A stretch of 64,000 nucleotides of DNA from Marinobacter pelagius (GCF_003315345.1 NZ_QNRO01000002.1:186001-250000); one strand, 5' to 3'; positions 17,019 through 26,809 are shown, counted from the first letter of the stretch. Made by a program: numbers and translations. The notes: generated by a model from the letters alone, not told the origin.

Positions 17019-18245
17019 TCAGCTTACAGTGACGGTCACTCCGTGATCCTTCCAGCCATTGTGCCCGTAGCCGCGCTCGTTCTCGGTACGGCCTTCCGGC
17101 TGACTGTTGCCTTCGACATCGGTCGCCTTGCTGACAATACGATGGTCACCGGCTGAGAGATCTGCGGCCATGACAAACGGACGCCAGGCATAGGGACCCA
17201 GATCCGGTCCCAGGAACTGCGCCTGCTTCCAGCTCTGGCCGCCATCGGTAGAGACTTCCACTTTGTCCAGCGACTTGGTGCCGCCAAAGGCCACGCCATA
17301 GATCATGTTGCGACCTGCCCGGCCGGTTTCCAGGGGGGCGGTGACCCAGGACTTCACGTTCATCTCCCACATGGACGGCTGGTCGGGAGACCCTTTCTTG
17401 CCCACATCACGGATACGGTAACCGGACGCCTGGATCTTGGCGTCGGTCTGGCTTTCGGTGAAAGCGACGTTCTTGACGTACTTGACGTTGTTCACGCCGT
17501 AGAAGCCGGGAACCACCATCCGCAACGGACCGCCATGGGCCAAAGGCATGGGTTCGTCGTTCATCTCCCAGGCCAGCATGGCAGAATCCATTGCGTGCAG
17601 CGGAACCGACCGTTCTACCATGATGGTCTTGGGGTCAATGCCATCGGGCAGGGATTCGCCGCCGGTGCTGGTGATGTATTTCATGCCGTCTGCAGGGCCA
17701 CCGAGGGCCTCGACAACGGTTTTCAGGGGAACGCCGGTCCACATGACACAACCAGCGGCGCCGACTGACCACTGGGTACCGCTGGCGCCGTGGGGGAAGA
17801 AGGCCCGGCCGTTACCTGAGCATTGAAGCACGGAGGCCACGGTGGTGACACCCATGGTCTTGAGTTCGCCGATGGTAAGGGTGCGCGGGTTCTTTACACC
17901 CTCGATGTTTACTTCCCAGGCATCCCGATCCGCCACGATCCCTTCAGGAGGAGCTGGCAGGTTGTTGCGCACGAACAGGCGGTCACTCGGAGTGATCACC
18001 CCCTGGCCGATAGCTCCGCGCTGGGTTTCCATGGTGTTGGTGCTGTGGACAATGAGTGCATTGCGCTCTTTCCATGTCACGTAATCCGGGAGGGTCTTGG
18101 GTTCTTCGCCCCGAGCCAGTGGCGTAAAGCCCAGCAGGCTCACCGCCGCCATGGCCCCGGCGCTGCCCAGCAGCAAGGTTCTGCGCCCGGGGTTTTCGAG
18201 ACCGGGGTCGTTGGGCCCCCGTGTCATCTCGTTTGGGTATTTCAT
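17019..18245 (-). CDS. sorA: sulfite dehydrogenase molybdopterin subunit (SorA/SoxC type)
   Basis: A 408-residue periplasmic enzyme of the sulfite oxidase family, oxidising sulfite to sulfate at a molybdopterin centre. The twin-arginine export signal is visible (GRRTLLLGSAGAMAA, RR at 21-22). The molybdenum-binding cysteine is C142 in VLQCSGNGRAFF. The C-terminal half is the Mo-oxidoreductase dimerisation domain with VEVSTDGGQSWKQA. The adjacent cytochrome points to SorAB rather than SoxCD. It is a stand-alone two-gene unit with no sox genes around it, so the likely role is detoxification or energy from sulfite formed in organosulfur breakdown, which is inferred. Confidence 0.9.
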   Translation of the reverse strand: MKYPNEMTRGPNDPGLENPGRRTLLLGSAGAMAAVSLLGFTPLARGEEPKTLPDYVTWKERNALIVHSTNTMETQRGAIGQGVITPSDRLFVRNNLPAPPEGIVADRDAWEVNIEGVKNPRTLTIGELKTMGVTTVASVLQCSGNGRAFFPHGASGTQWSVGAAGCVMWTGVPLKTVVEALGGPADGMKYITSTGGESLPDGIDPKTIMVERSVPLHAMDSAMLAWEMNDEPMPLAHGGPLRMVVPGFYGVNNVKYVKNVAFTESQTDAKIQASGYRIRDVGKKGSPDQPSMWEMNVKSWVTAPLETGRAGRNMIYGVAFGGTKSLDKVEVSTDGGQSWKQAQFLGPDLGPYAWRPFVMAADLSAGDHRIVSKATDVEGNSQPEGRTENERGYGHNGWKDHGVTVTVS

Positions 18246-18438
18246 GGTGCCTCTCCTTTTTGGTCTTGTACGAAGGCAGTGCCTTCCACGGCCAACAGGC
18301 CGCAGTTATATCCTTATTATTTATAGGCTCAGTTTAATAATTGAGCAATGCAAATTCTCACCGTTATTCACCGGCTATAGGACCCGCTATAATTCGCCGC
18401 GCATGACAACACGATGACCCGTAAAGGACAGAGCAATC

Positions 18439-19203
18439 ATGATCCGACTGAAACTCAATCCGCTGACCGAATCCGCCACGCTTCTACGTCGTGCCGGGGT
18501 GGTGCTCGGTTCAGTGGGACTGACTGCCCTGTACTCACTTCTGATCCTGCTCCGGGCCCTCTTCGGCAAGCTGGACCGCCGGATCGTCGACCAGTACTGC
18601 CGGGAATGGTCGGCAGCTTTATTGCGGCTGGTGCGTGCCAACCTGACGGTGCGGGGAGAGGTGCCGGATTTCGGGGATGGTCGGCGATACATCATCATGT
18701 GCACCCACGCGAGTCACTACGATATCCCGGTCAGTTTCGTCTCCCTGCCCGGCTCCATCCGGATGCTGGCGAAGAAGGAGTTGTTCAGTATTCCGCTGCT
18801 TGGCCAGGCCATGCGCGCCGCCGAGTTTCCGTCGGTGGACCGTTCCAACCGCAACCGCGCGGTCCGGGACCTTGAGAAAGCCAGGGATATGATGGAAAGC
18901 GGTATCGTGCTCTGGGCCGCACCGGAGGGCACCCGCTCACCGGATGGTAAGCTGCTGCCGTTCAAGAAAGGCTGTTTTCACCTGGCTCTTGATACCGAGG
19001 CGGTGATCGTGCCGGTGGCTATCCGGGGTATTCACCAGGTACTGCCGGCCAGAACCTGGCAGATCAACCTCGGGCAACCGGTGGATGTGCGCGTGGGCGA
19101 ACCGCTGGATATGGCGGGCAGGACCAAGCCGGACCTGCCGGAAATCATGGCCGAGGTGCGAACCCGGCTGGAAGGCTTACTGGGAGACGGCGAGGCCGAG
19201 TGA
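18439..19203 (+). CDS. plsC: 1-acyl-sn-glycerol-3-phosphate acyltransferase
   Basis: A 254-residue membrane-bound acyltransferase that converts lysophosphatidic acid to phosphatidic acid, the branch point for phospholipid and triacylglycerol synthesis. A hydrophobic N-terminal segment (about 20-40) is followed by the catalytic HX4D (H90-ASHY-D95) and the acceptor-binding PEGTRS at 162-167. ATG 18439 has AAGGA at 18424-18428. It is a single gene, convergent with the antiporter gene 17 bases away. The housekeeping PlsC is often elsewhere in these genomes, so this may be one of several paralogues. Confidence 0.9.
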   Translation: MIRLKLNPLTESATLLRRAGVVLGSVGLTALYSLLILLRALFGKLDRRIVDQYCREWSAALLRLVRANLTVRGEVPDFGDGRRYIIMCTHASHYDIPVSFVSLPGSIRMLAKKELFSIPLLGQAMRAAEFPSVDRSNRNRAVRDLEKARDMMESGIVLWAAPEGTRSPDGKLLPFKKGCFHLALDTEAVIVPVAIRGIHQVLPARTWQINLGQPVDVRVGEPLDMAGRTKPDLPEIMAEVRTRLEGLLGDGEAE

Positions 19204-19220
19204 GCCGGCCCCGCGTCGGA

Positions 19221-20210
19221 TCAGGTAGCGGACGTTCCTGCCGCAACCACCGTTGTAAGCAGGTAGCCGGTATAGGCCACGTAGACTAACAGGAGGATGC
19301 TCCCATCCAGCCGGGTAATTCGCTGGCGCCACCCCGTCATGCCGAAGCCCATGATCAGCAGACCCACCGTCACCGCCAGCATCAGTGTCCAGTCCCGGTA
19401 CAGCACCTCCGGATCCACTTTCAGGGGCTCGATCGCGGCCGCCAGCCCCACCACCGCCAGGGTATTGAAAATGCCCGATCCCAGGATGTTGCCGAGGATC
19501 AGGTCATGCTCGTTCTTTTTGACCGCAGCCAGAGCCGAAGCCAGCTCCGGCAGTGAGGTGCCAATAGCTACGATAGTCAGGCCGATCACCAGATCGCTGA
19601 CCCCGAGGCTCTGGGCGATGGTCACGGCGCCCCACACCAGCATCCGCGAGCTGACCACCAGCAGCACCAGGCCGATCACCAGCCACAGGATGGCAGACTT
19701 CAGGGGCATGGGATGGGCGATGATCTCAGCTTCGGTCTCTCCGCCGAGCGGATCGTCCTTGCCACGGATGCCCTGGAAGATGGACCAGCCCATTACCCCG
19801 GCAAACACCAGCAGCAGGACAGCGCCGTCCAGCCTGGACAGGCTACCATCGATCAGCTGGGACCCGGCGATCAGAGTCAGGATCACCAGCAGGGGCAGTT
19901 CCTTGCGGATGACCTGGGAATGCACTGCGATGGGGGCTATGACGGCAGTCAGGCCGACAATCAGCGCGATGTTGGTGATGTTGGAGCCGTAACCGTTACC
20001 CAGTGCCAGGCCCGGGTTGCCGTCGGCCGCCGCCATGGCGGACACCGCGAGTTCGGGCGCGGAGGTGCCGAAGCCGATGATCACCATGCCGATCAGCAAG
20101 GTCGGCATGCCCAGATGTTTGGCGGTCGCCGCAGCCCCCTCGACAAACTTGTCCGCGCTCCAGACCAGCAGCACCAGGCCTGCGATGATCGAGCCAATAG
20201 CCATCAACAT
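19221..20210 (-). CDS. CaCA-family calcium/sodium antiporter
   Basis: A 329-residue inner-membrane exchanger with ten or so hydrophobic segments and the two inverted alpha-repeats of the family: GFGTSAPELAVS at about 46-57 and AIGTSLPELASAL at about 207-219. The acidic residues in these repeats bind the cations. A charged cytoplasmic loop (about 148-170, GKDDPLGGETEAE) divides the halves. It resembles YrbG. The gene starts 9 bases after the nhaD stop, so both are probably one transcript for sodium and calcium homeostasis in sea water. Ion specificity is inferred from family and context. Confidence 0.9.
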   Translation of the reverse strand: MLMAIGSIIAGLVLLVWSADKFVEGAAATAKHLGMPTLLIGMVIIGFGTSAPELAVSAMAAADGNPGLALGNGYGSNITNIALIVGLTAVIAPIAVHSQVIRKELPLLVILTLIAGSQLIDGSLSRLDGAVLLLVFAGVMGWSIFQGIRGKDDPLGGETEAEIIAHPMPLKSAILWLVIGLVLLVVSSRMLVWGAVTIAQSLGVSDLVIGLTIVAIGTSLPELASALAAVKKNEHDLILGNILGSGIFNTLAVVGLAAAIEPLKVDPEVLYRDWTLMLAVTVGLLIMGFGMTGWRQRITRLDGSILLLVYVAYTGYLLTTVVAAGTSAT

Positions 20211-20219
20211 GATAAAACC

Positions 20220-21470
20220 TCAGTTTATGAATTTTCCAAGCATATAGACCCCGGCGTAGCCGAGGGTGTAGGCGGCCAGAAGATGGCCAAGATACCGCAT
20301 GTATGCGCCGAAGGTCAGGCCTTCAATCTTGCTCATGGCTACGATGCCGGCCGCGGAACCGATGATGAGCAGAGATCCGCCGACGCCAACCGCATAGGTC
20401 AGCCCCATCCATTCTCCCGGTGTCATGGTGATGCCCGCCTTCAGGAGTGCAGCAGTCAGCGGCACATTATCAATAACTGCCGAGAAGATTCCCATCAGGT
20501 AATTGGCGTATAACGGGGGTAGCAGATCGTAGATGGCCACGAGGGAATCCAGGGCATGGATTTCCTTGAGCACGCCCACCAGCAGCAGGATGCCGAGGAA
20601 AAACAGCAGGGTCTCGAATTCGATGACCCGGATGTAATCGAGGATCGGGTCCAGGTCCGAGTCATTGCTCATGAAGCGGGAGACCAGGAACATGATCGAG
20701 AGGCCGAAGAGGAAAGTGAGAACCGGTGGAATACTGAACAGGGCATTGCCGGCAATGGTGCTCAGGATTGTTAACAAAAACAGGGCGCTGATCACGGCAT
20801 CCACTTTCCGTACCGGCGTGGTGTTGGAACGCAGGGTCACAGTTCCTGTCAGTCCTCTTGAGAGGAAAATCGCGAGAATGAAAACAGTGATGGAGGCGGG
20901 GATGGCCAGGGTCAGCAAGGTCAGTATTTCCACCTTGTCCGCCAGGAAAATCATCAGCGTGGTGACATCGCCGGTGATCAGGGAAACGCCGCCGGAGTTC
21001 ACCGCGAAGACCACCAGGGTGACGAACTGGAGGCGCTTTTTCAGCTCCAGATTCAGGGTCAGAATCAGGGAGCATGAGACTAAAGTGGCAGTTATATTGT
21101 CTGCTAAAGACGAGAAAATGAAACAAAACAAACCGGTCAGGAACAGCAGTCGTCGCTCGCTTACCTGCCTTGGCATGATCAGATAGATCACGTTTTCGAT
21201 CATTCCCTTTTTGTTCAGGTAGGCGACGAAGGTCATCGCTGCGACCAGGAACAGCCAGAGGCTGGCGATTTCAGCGATGCTTTCCGTGAGCCCGGTGGTG
21301 ATGGCCCCGGTCTGCCGGGGTGAGTCGCTGAAAAGGAATAAAAGCATCCAGGCCAGCGTGCCGAAAAACAGCGTAACCTTGGCTTTGTTGACGTGGGTGA
21401 TTTCTTCAAAGATCACACCAAGCAGCGCCAGGACAGCAAGAATAATCAGAACAGCATCAAGAACGGACAT
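20220..21470 (-). CDS. nhaD: sodium:proton antiporter NhaD
   Basis: A 416-residue ion-transporter-superfamily protein with about 12 membrane segments. The characteristic stretches are present: SSLADNITATLVSCSLIL (about 128-145), NSGGVSLITGDVTTLMIF (about 162-179) and SAVIDNVPLTAALLKAGI (about 335-352). NhaD exports Na+ or Li+ in exchange for protons and is typical of marine and alkaliphilic gammaproteobacteria. ATG 21470 (MSVLDAVL) is preferred; the open frame extends about 40 codons upstream with non-conserved sequence. The CaCA exchanger follows closely. The pair forms a salt-tolerance unit. Confidence 0.9.
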   Translation of the reverse strand: MSVLDAVLIILAVLALLGVIFEEITHVNKAKVTLFFGTLAWMLLFLFSDSPRQTGAITTGLTESIAEIASLWLFLVAAMTFVAYLNKKGMIENVIYLIMPRQVSERRLLFLTGLFCFIFSSLADNITATLVSCSLILTLNLELKKRLQFVTLVVFAVNSGGVSLITGDVTTLMIFLADKVEILTLLTLAIPASITVFILAIFLSRGLTGTVTLRSNTTPVRKVDAVISALFLLTILSTIAGNALFSIPPVLTFLFGLSIMFLVSRFMSNDSDLDPILDYIRVIEFETLLFFLGILLLVGVLKEIHALDSLVAIYDLLPPLYANYLMGIFSAVIDNVPLTAALLKAGITMTPGEWMGLTYAVGVGGSLLIIGSAAGIVAMSKIEGLTFGAYMRYLGHLLAAYTLGYAGVYMLGKFIN

Positions 21471-21791
21471 TGGACATCCCGAAGGTGGTGACTCTGGCAA
21501 GGCCTCAGGCAGGCCAGAAAATACGCGCCGGATTGTAGACGTTTGAGCCGTAGGGAGCCACTGTCCGTAACAGACACACAGCACCGGAAGCACGTAGGCC
21601 CAAGGCCGTCAGGATCGCAACGGTTGACATTCGCAATTTATTATTTCGGCGAAAATCGGGATAATCGCGCGCAAATTCAGACCGGGAGCACACGGCAGCG
21701 TACTTTACCTGACGCGAGACCGGCTTCCGACAGGCGCCGCTGCTGATCGTGGCGGTGCGAACAGGTTCATTACTAACCAGGGTACAAACCA
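21471..21791. promoter_or_regulatory. divergent spacer between nhaD and mqo
   Basis: A 321-base spacer that must carry the promoters of both genes. A TTGACA hexamer at 21624-21629 and a GATAAT at 21660-21665 are visible on the mqo strand, but their spacing (30 bases) does not make one promoter. No palindrome or RNA structure stands out. Confidence 0.35.
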
Positions 21792-23273
21792 ATGGCCGTT
21801 AGACAGGCAGACGTAGTGCTGGTCGGCGGTGGCGTCATGAGCGCCACCCTCGGCATGATGCTCAAACAGCTCGATCCGTCGCTGGACATCGTCATGGTGG
21901 AGCGTCTTGACCACGTTGCCCATGAAAGCACGGACGGATGGAACAACGCAGGCACCGGCCACGCCGGCTACTGCGAACTCAACTACACCCCGGAAACCGA
22001 CGATGGCGACGTGGCCATCGAGCGGGCGCTGAAGATCAACGCCCAGTTCGAGGTTTCCCTGCAGTTCTGGTCCTACCTGGTCGAGCAGGGCGTTCTGCCC
22101 GACCCGAAGTCCTTCATCAACCGCACGCCACACCAGAGTTTTGTCTGGGGCGAAAAAGACGTGGCGTTCCTGAAACGTCGCCACGAAAAACTCAGTGCCC
22201 ATCACCTGTTCCGGGAAATGGAATACACCGAGTCTCCGGATGTGCTGGAGGAGTGGATGCCGCTGGTGGTCAACCACCGCGACCCCATGCAGCGCGTGGC
22301 CGCTACCCGGATCAATCACGGTTCGGACGTGGACTTCGGCTCCCTGACCCGCAGCATGGTGAAGTGGCTGGAGACCCAGGACAACTTCGAGCTGATGCTC
22401 AGTTGTCCGGTGCACTATATTGACCAGCGCGACAACGGCCGCTGGAAAGTGCGGGTGAAGAACCAGAAGACCGGCGAACTGACCAAGCTTGAAGCCGGTT
22501 TCGTATTCCTGGGCGCCGGTGGCGGTGCACTGCCGCTGTTGCAGAAATCCGGTATCGACGAAGCGCGTGGCTACGGTGGGTTCCCGGTCAGTGGTCAGTG
22601 GCTGGTATGTGGCAAGCCGGACATCGTCGGGCAGCACAACTCCAAGGTCTACGGCAAGGCCCCGATCGGCGCGCCGCCGATGTCTGTGCCGCACTTGGAT
22701 ACCCGTATCATCAACGGTGAGCCGGCTCTGCTGTTCGGGCCGTTCGCGGGTTTTACCACCCGTTTCCTGAAACAGGGCTCCATCTTTGACCTGATCGGCT
22801 CGGTGCGTGCCACCAACCTCAAGCCGATGCTCTCGGTGAGCAAGAGCAATATGGACCTGACCCGCTACCTGATCGGCGAGGTGTTCCAGTCCCACAGTGA
22901 CCGGGTGGCCTCCTTGCGTAACTTTTTCCCGGATGCCCGGGAAGAGGACTGGCAGCTCCAGATGGCCGGTCAGCGGGTACAGATCATCAAGGAGACCGAA
23001 GACGGGGGTGGCAAGCTGGAGTTCGGTACCGAGATCGTCGCGGCTAAAGACGGCACCCTGGCGGCCCTGCTGGGTGCCTCTCCTGGTGCGTCTACCGCAG
23101 CCAACGCCATGCTCGACGTGATCGAGCGCTGCTTCCCGGAGAAAATGAAAACCGCCCAGTGGCAGGAGCATATCCGGGATCTGGTACCGTCCTATGGCCA
23201 GTCCCTGGTGGAGGACGAAGCGCTGCTCAACAAGGTACGGGAGCGGACACTCTCAACCCTCAAGCTCGCCTGA
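21792..23273 (+). CDS. mqo: malate:quinone oxidoreductase
   Basis: A 493-residue FAD-dependent peripheral membrane enzyme that oxidises malate to oxaloacetate and passes electrons to the quinone pool. The N-terminal FAD-binding motif is VVLVGGGVMSATLG (about 8-21), followed by the family block HESTDGWNNAGTGHAGYCE. It replaces or supplements the NAD-linked malate dehydrogenase of the TCA cycle and complements the upstream fumC. It is a single gene, closed by an intrinsic terminator at 23301-23348. Length is normal for the family. Confidence 0.95.
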   Translation: MAVRQADVVLVGGGVMSATLGMMLKQLDPSLDIVMVERLDHVAHESTDGWNNAGTGHAGYCELNYTPETDDGDVAIERALKINAQFEVSLQFWSYLVEQGVLPDPKSFINRTPHQSFVWGEKDVAFLKRRHEKLSAHHLFREMEYTESPDVLEEWMPLVVNHRDPMQRVAATRINHGSDVDFGSLTRSMVKWLETQDNFELMLSCPVHYIDQRDNGRWKVRVKNQKTGELTKLEAGFVFLGAGGGALPLLQKSGIDEARGYGGFPVSGQWLVCGKPDIVGQHNSKVYGKAPIGAPPMSVPHLDTRIINGEPALLFGPFAGFTTRFLKQGSIFDLIGSVRATNLKPMLSVSKSNMDLTRYLIGEVFQSHSDRVASLRNFFPDAREEDWQLQMAGQRVQIIKETEDGGGKLEFGTEIVAAKDGTLAALLGASPGASTAANAMLDVIERCFPEKMKTAQWQEHIRDLVPSYGQSLVEDEALLNKVRERTLSTLKLA

Positions 23274-23300
23274 TATAACCAATCAGTATAGATAGGGCCG

Positions 23301-23348
23301 AAAACGCGGCGGACAGTGGGTCTAACCAGCTGTCCGCCGCGTTTTTTT
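23301..23348 (+). terminator. intrinsic terminator of mqo
   Basis: aaaacgcggcggacag (23301-23316) pairs perfectly with ctgtccgccgcgtttt (23330-23345), followed by more T residues. It is the strongest terminator in the window. Confidence 0.9.
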
Positions 23349-23431
23349 ATGCCCCCACCCACCACACCGGTTGCGATTTATCTCAGGAAGCCTAGGGTAA
23401 ATAGACACCCAGTAGATTAAGGAGAGAGCCT

Positions 23432-24664
23432 ATGAGTGAACACAAGTACGACCCGGACAAGGGGTACGTCGCGTTACTCGGCTGGAGTCTGAATGCCGTC
23501 GAGGCGGCGGACAAGTTTGATCGCCGGTACGTGGTGGTGGCTCCCGACTGGGCGGAGGCCTATTGTGAGGAGCACAATATTCCCTATGTGCCCTGGAACT
23601 TCGAGAGGCTCAACGATCGCTCCTTTGAAATCGCCCAGACCCTGAAGGAAATGGGCGTCGATGTTTCTATCCCCCTGTTCGAGGAGACCGTCGAGTGGGC
23701 GGGCGCTATCAACTCGGTTCTTATGGATAAACCTCGCCTGTTTGGTCAGGCCATGCTCCTACGGGACAAGGCGTTGATGAAGCGCCGGGCACAGCTCGGT
23801 GGTATTCGAGTGGGTATTTTCGAGGAAGCCCACGACCGGGACGACGTCATCCGGTTCCTGAAGCGGGTAAACCAGACCCTGCTGAAGCTGGACGGTGACC
23901 CCAACGACCCGATTCATCTCAAGGCCTTCGACAAGGCTGGTTGCCTGGGTCACCGGGTGATCCGTACACCGGACGAGGTGGATACCATCCCGGACGAGGA
24001 GTTCCCGGTGCTGATGGAGTCGCACCTGGATGGCTGGGAATTCGCCGTAGAGGCCTGGGTTCATAACGGTAAGATCCGGTTCCTGAACATTTCCGAATAC
24101 GTCACCCTCGGTTACTCGGTGTTCGTGCCGGCCACACCGGATCTGGAGAAATACCGGGCGCAGATCACCAAGGAAATCGAAAAGCTGATCAAGACCTTCG
24201 ATATCGACTTCGGTTTTGTTCACCCCGAGTACTTTGTCACCAGCGACGGCACCATGTACTTCGGTGAGGTGGCCTATCGTCCGCCCGGTTTCAAGGTGTT
24301 CGAGTTGCTGGAACGTGCCTATGGCTTCAATGCCTACCAGGGCCTGATCCTGGCCTTTGATCCCAAAACCACGGAGGAGGAGATTGCCGCCTTCTTCCCG
24401 AAAGAGGTGGTCGATGCCAAGGGCTATGCCGGATGCTTCGGGGTTTACCCAAGGCGTCGGGTGGTCAGCCGGCTGGAGATTCCGGAAGAAACCGAGAACG
24501 ACGACTACTTTGAAAGCCACGAGCTCACCCCTCCGGTGGAGGAGACGGTCACCAAGCGCACCGCTTTCGGTACCCACTGGGGCCTGGTCTATTTCTTCGG
24601 TGATGACCCTTACCGGATGCGGGATTTGCTGAAACATCAGGAAGAGCTCGATTTCTATGTATAA
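23432..24664 (+). CDS. ATP-grasp domain ligase of unknown specificity
   Basis: A 410-residue soluble protein with an ATP-grasp fold. The N-terminal third (GYVALLGWSLNAVEAADK) looks like the pre-ATP-grasp domain. The ATP-binding region follows, with FPVLMESHLDGWEFAVEAW (about 190-208). Metal-binding residues lie in MYFGEVAYRPPGFKVFE (Glu about 279), which takes the place of the usual E-x-N-x-R. ATP-grasp enzymes activate a carboxylate as acyl phosphate and join it to an amine, thiol or other nucleophile. An AGGAGAG ribosome site precedes ATG 23432. A 674-residue papain-like protein follows 56 bases later, suggesting one pathway. It is not carbamoyl phosphate synthase, biotin carboxylase or a D-Ala ligase by signature; the substrate is unknown. 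Confidence 0.82.
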   Translation: MSEHKYDPDKGYVALLGWSLNAVEAADKFDRRYVVVAPDWAEAYCEEHNIPYVPWNFERLNDRSFEIAQTLKEMGVDVSIPLFEETVEWAGAINSVLMDKPRLFGQAMLLRDKALMKRRAQLGGIRVGIFEEAHDRDDVIRFLKRVNQTLLKLDGDPNDPIHLKAFDKAGCLGHRVIRTPDEVDTIPDEEFPVLMESHLDGWEFAVEAWVHNGKIRFLNISEYVTLGYSVFVPATPDLEKYRAQITKEIEKLIKTFDIDFGFVHPEYFVTSDGTMYFGEVAYRPPGFKVFELLERAYGFNAYQGLILAFDPKTTEEEIAAFFPKEVVDAKGYAGCFGVYPRRRVVSRLEIPEETENDDYFESHELTPPVEETVTKRTAFGTHWGLVYFFGDDPYRMRDLLKHQEELDFYV

Positions 24665-24720
24665 TCGGGAGAGCAATCAATAACAAACGGGTTTGGTGCA
24701 GGCCCTCAGGAGAACGTCGT

Positions 24721-26745
24721 TTGAACGATCACCAACCGGGCAGTGCAGCACCGGCAGTGAACTTTGACAAGCTGGTGCAAAGACTTGATGAGTCGATCCA
24801 GGCTCTTGAAGAAAGCCGGTCCTTTGCCAGGGCCGGCAAGCTCCCGCGGGTATTCGATATTGCCCGCCGGGTGCTTCTGCAGCCGGGTGGCTGCCAGGCG
24901 ATTGAGGAGCGTGCGCAACGGCTGGAGCAGGCGGGTGTCTTCGCCGGCACCGACTGGGCTGAGCCGGGCATCCTGCTGCCGTCGCTGACCACCCACTCCC
25001 TTCAGAGCACGAATGCCGATACCGTGGTGGTTGAGGCCTTCAGCGAGTTGCGCCTGCTGGCGGTGGCCCGGGGGCTCTATCTGCACCCTTCGGTCTCCTC
25101 GGAACAGGCCCACCATTACCTGACCCAGGTCCTTGCCATCAATCTCGGCCTGCTGTTCGGCATGACCGGCGAAGCGGAACGGGAGCAGGGCAAGCTGGCC
25201 CTGATCAGCCAGGCGGTGGTCCAGTACGTGGCGCACCATATCGGTTATGAGCACGTGATCGACAGCCTGATCGAGGAAATCTGGCGCATCCTGCAGCAGC
25301 GGCCGATACAGGTCACCGATGTGCGCCGGATGATTACCCAGATCGCCCTGTGCCGGGCAGACCCGAACGCCGACCTTGGCAGCTCCGGCCGGGGTGCGGA
25401 CCGCCTGATCTCCAGCCTCTATGGCCCGACCCGGGCCTGCAGCGAGGATCCCGGCACCGTGGTCTATGGCCAACGGCTGGAATCCATGGATGCCCAGGCC
25501 TTGCAGAACGAGGCCACCGGCTTTGCCCGGTCGATGCACGACACCGGTCTGGTATCGCCGTATCACGCCGCCTTCGTGCGTTTTATCCTGGAAGACCAGG
25601 ATGCCTTGCTGAGCGAGGCCCTGGGCCTGTCCAGTACCGGCCGTGACTGCTTGTTGTGTTATCGGGAACTGGTCCACACCCTGATCTTTGAGGGTATTTT
25701 CCCGGAGACCGCCCAGGGTCTGTATGGTCTGGCGCTGATGCTGGAGCGGGGCATCCTGTACCAGCCACCGGTGGCCCCGGCGCTGTGGCGCCAGATCCGA
25801 TTGTCCCTGTGTCCGGAAGCCCGCGAACGCCTGCAGCTGGCCTATGGCTACGAGCCGCAGCCGGCGGCCTGGCTGATCCAGGGGGTGCTGAACATGCTGG
25901 GCCAGCCGCTGGGTGTGGGGCAGGGCAACAATCCCACCTGTCAGTCGGCCCGTGCCCTGTCGATGTGGGCCTACAACGATCCGGACTACCTGCTGCAAAT
26001 GGTGGCCTGGGCGGCCCGTGACAACGAAATCATGATGCACTTCGAGGGCAAACCGGTGTCTTCGGCACAAAGTGCCGGTGGTGTCGCCTCCGAGGTCACC
26101 CTGGATCTCGATCCGGTGTCCTTGGTGGTGGTGCCGCACCTGGATCGAATCTATGCCGAGATGGGCCGGCTCTGTGCTGGCCGTGAGGGTGATCCCCATC
26201 GCTGGGTGAACCCGGAGTTCCACGGCTGGTCCGCGGGTCGGGGTTTCGCTATCAACGTGGATGTGGGTACCGGCAAGCTGGATAACCCTGAGGGCTTCAT
26301 TCGCCACTTCTATGCCAGTTACCACCCTTACTACAACGGCAACCAGCCGCTGATCCATCCCCAGCCCGCCGGCATTGCCGTCACCGACAGCGCGGCCCGG
26401 TTTATCGGCTGGCACGCCATCACCATCCTGCGGGTGGCGTTGGACCCTGAGGGCCAGATGCGGGTCTACTTCTTCAACCCCAACAACGACAGCGGCCAGA
26501 ACTGGGGCGATGAGGTGCGAGTGAGTACTGCGGGCCATGGCGAGCGTTTCGGCGAGTCGTCCCTGCCGTTCGAGCAGTTCACCTCCCGGCTTTACATTTT
26601 CCACTTTGATCCGCTGGAACGGGGTGAGCCGGCGGATGTCAGCCAGGACGAACTGACCCGGGTGCTTGATGCGATTTACCGGAGCTGGGGCGTGGACCGG
26701 GTGCCCTCGGACAGTCTACAGGCCGAGCCTCCCCGCACCGACTGA
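24721..26745 (+). CDS. uncharacterised 674-aa protein with papain-like Gln-Cys-His-Asn arrangement
   Basis: I recognise no family. The N-terminal 390 residues are mostly helical with no signal peptide or membrane segment. The C-terminal part has the residue order of papain-like enzymes: Gln401 in GQGNNPTCQSAR six residues before Cys407, His565 in FIGWHAITIL at the start of a strand, and Asn586 in VYFFNPNND at the end of the next strand. A conserved-looking segment RGFAINVDVG (507-516) lies between. That is oxyanion Gln, nucleophile Cys, His and Asn in the right order and spacing, so a cysteine peptidase, amidase or acyltransferase is inferred. The start is TTG 24721 with AGGAG at 24709-24713. 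It is 56 bases after the ATP-grasp gene and 64 before a TPP enzyme, all on one strand. Confidence 0.75.
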   Translation: MNDHQPGSAAPAVNFDKLVQRLDESIQALEESRSFARAGKLPRVFDIARRVLLQPGGCQAIEERAQRLEQAGVFAGTDWAEPGILLPSLTTHSLQSTNADTVVVEAFSELRLLAVARGLYLHPSVSSEQAHHYLTQVLAINLGLLFGMTGEAEREQGKLALISQAVVQYVAHHIGYEHVIDSLIEEIWRILQQRPIQVTDVRRMITQIALCRADPNADLGSSGRGADRLISSLYGPTRACSEDPGTVVYGQRLESMDAQALQNEATGFARSMHDTGLVSPYHAAFVRFILEDQDALLSEALGLSSTGRDCLLCYRELVHTLIFEGIFPETAQGLYGLALMLERGILYQPPVAPALWRQIRLSLCPEARERLQLAYGYEPQPAAWLIQGVLNMLGQPLGVGQGNNPTCQSARALSMWAYNDPDYLLQMVAWAARDNEIMMHFEGKPVSSAQSAGGVASEVTLDLDPVSLVVVPHLDRIYAEMGRLCAGREGDPHRWVNPEFHGWSAGRGFAINVDVGTGKLDNPEGFIRHFYASYHPYYNGNQPLIHPQPAGIAVTDSAARFIGWHAITILRVALDPEGQMRVYFFNPNNDSGQNWGDEVRVSTAGHGERFGESSLPFEQFTSRLYIFHFDPLERGEPADVSQDELTRVLDAIYRSWGVDRVPSDSLQAEPPRTD

Positions 26746-26809
26746 TTGCCGGCTGTGTCCGAAAGAATGCTATGCTCGGAGGCAAATCGGCCTGACGGGG
26801 AAGCAGAGT

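Noticed and set aside
21624..21665. TTGACA plus GATAAT as an mqo promoter
   Set aside because: The two hexamers are 30 bases apart, too far for one sigma-70 promoter.
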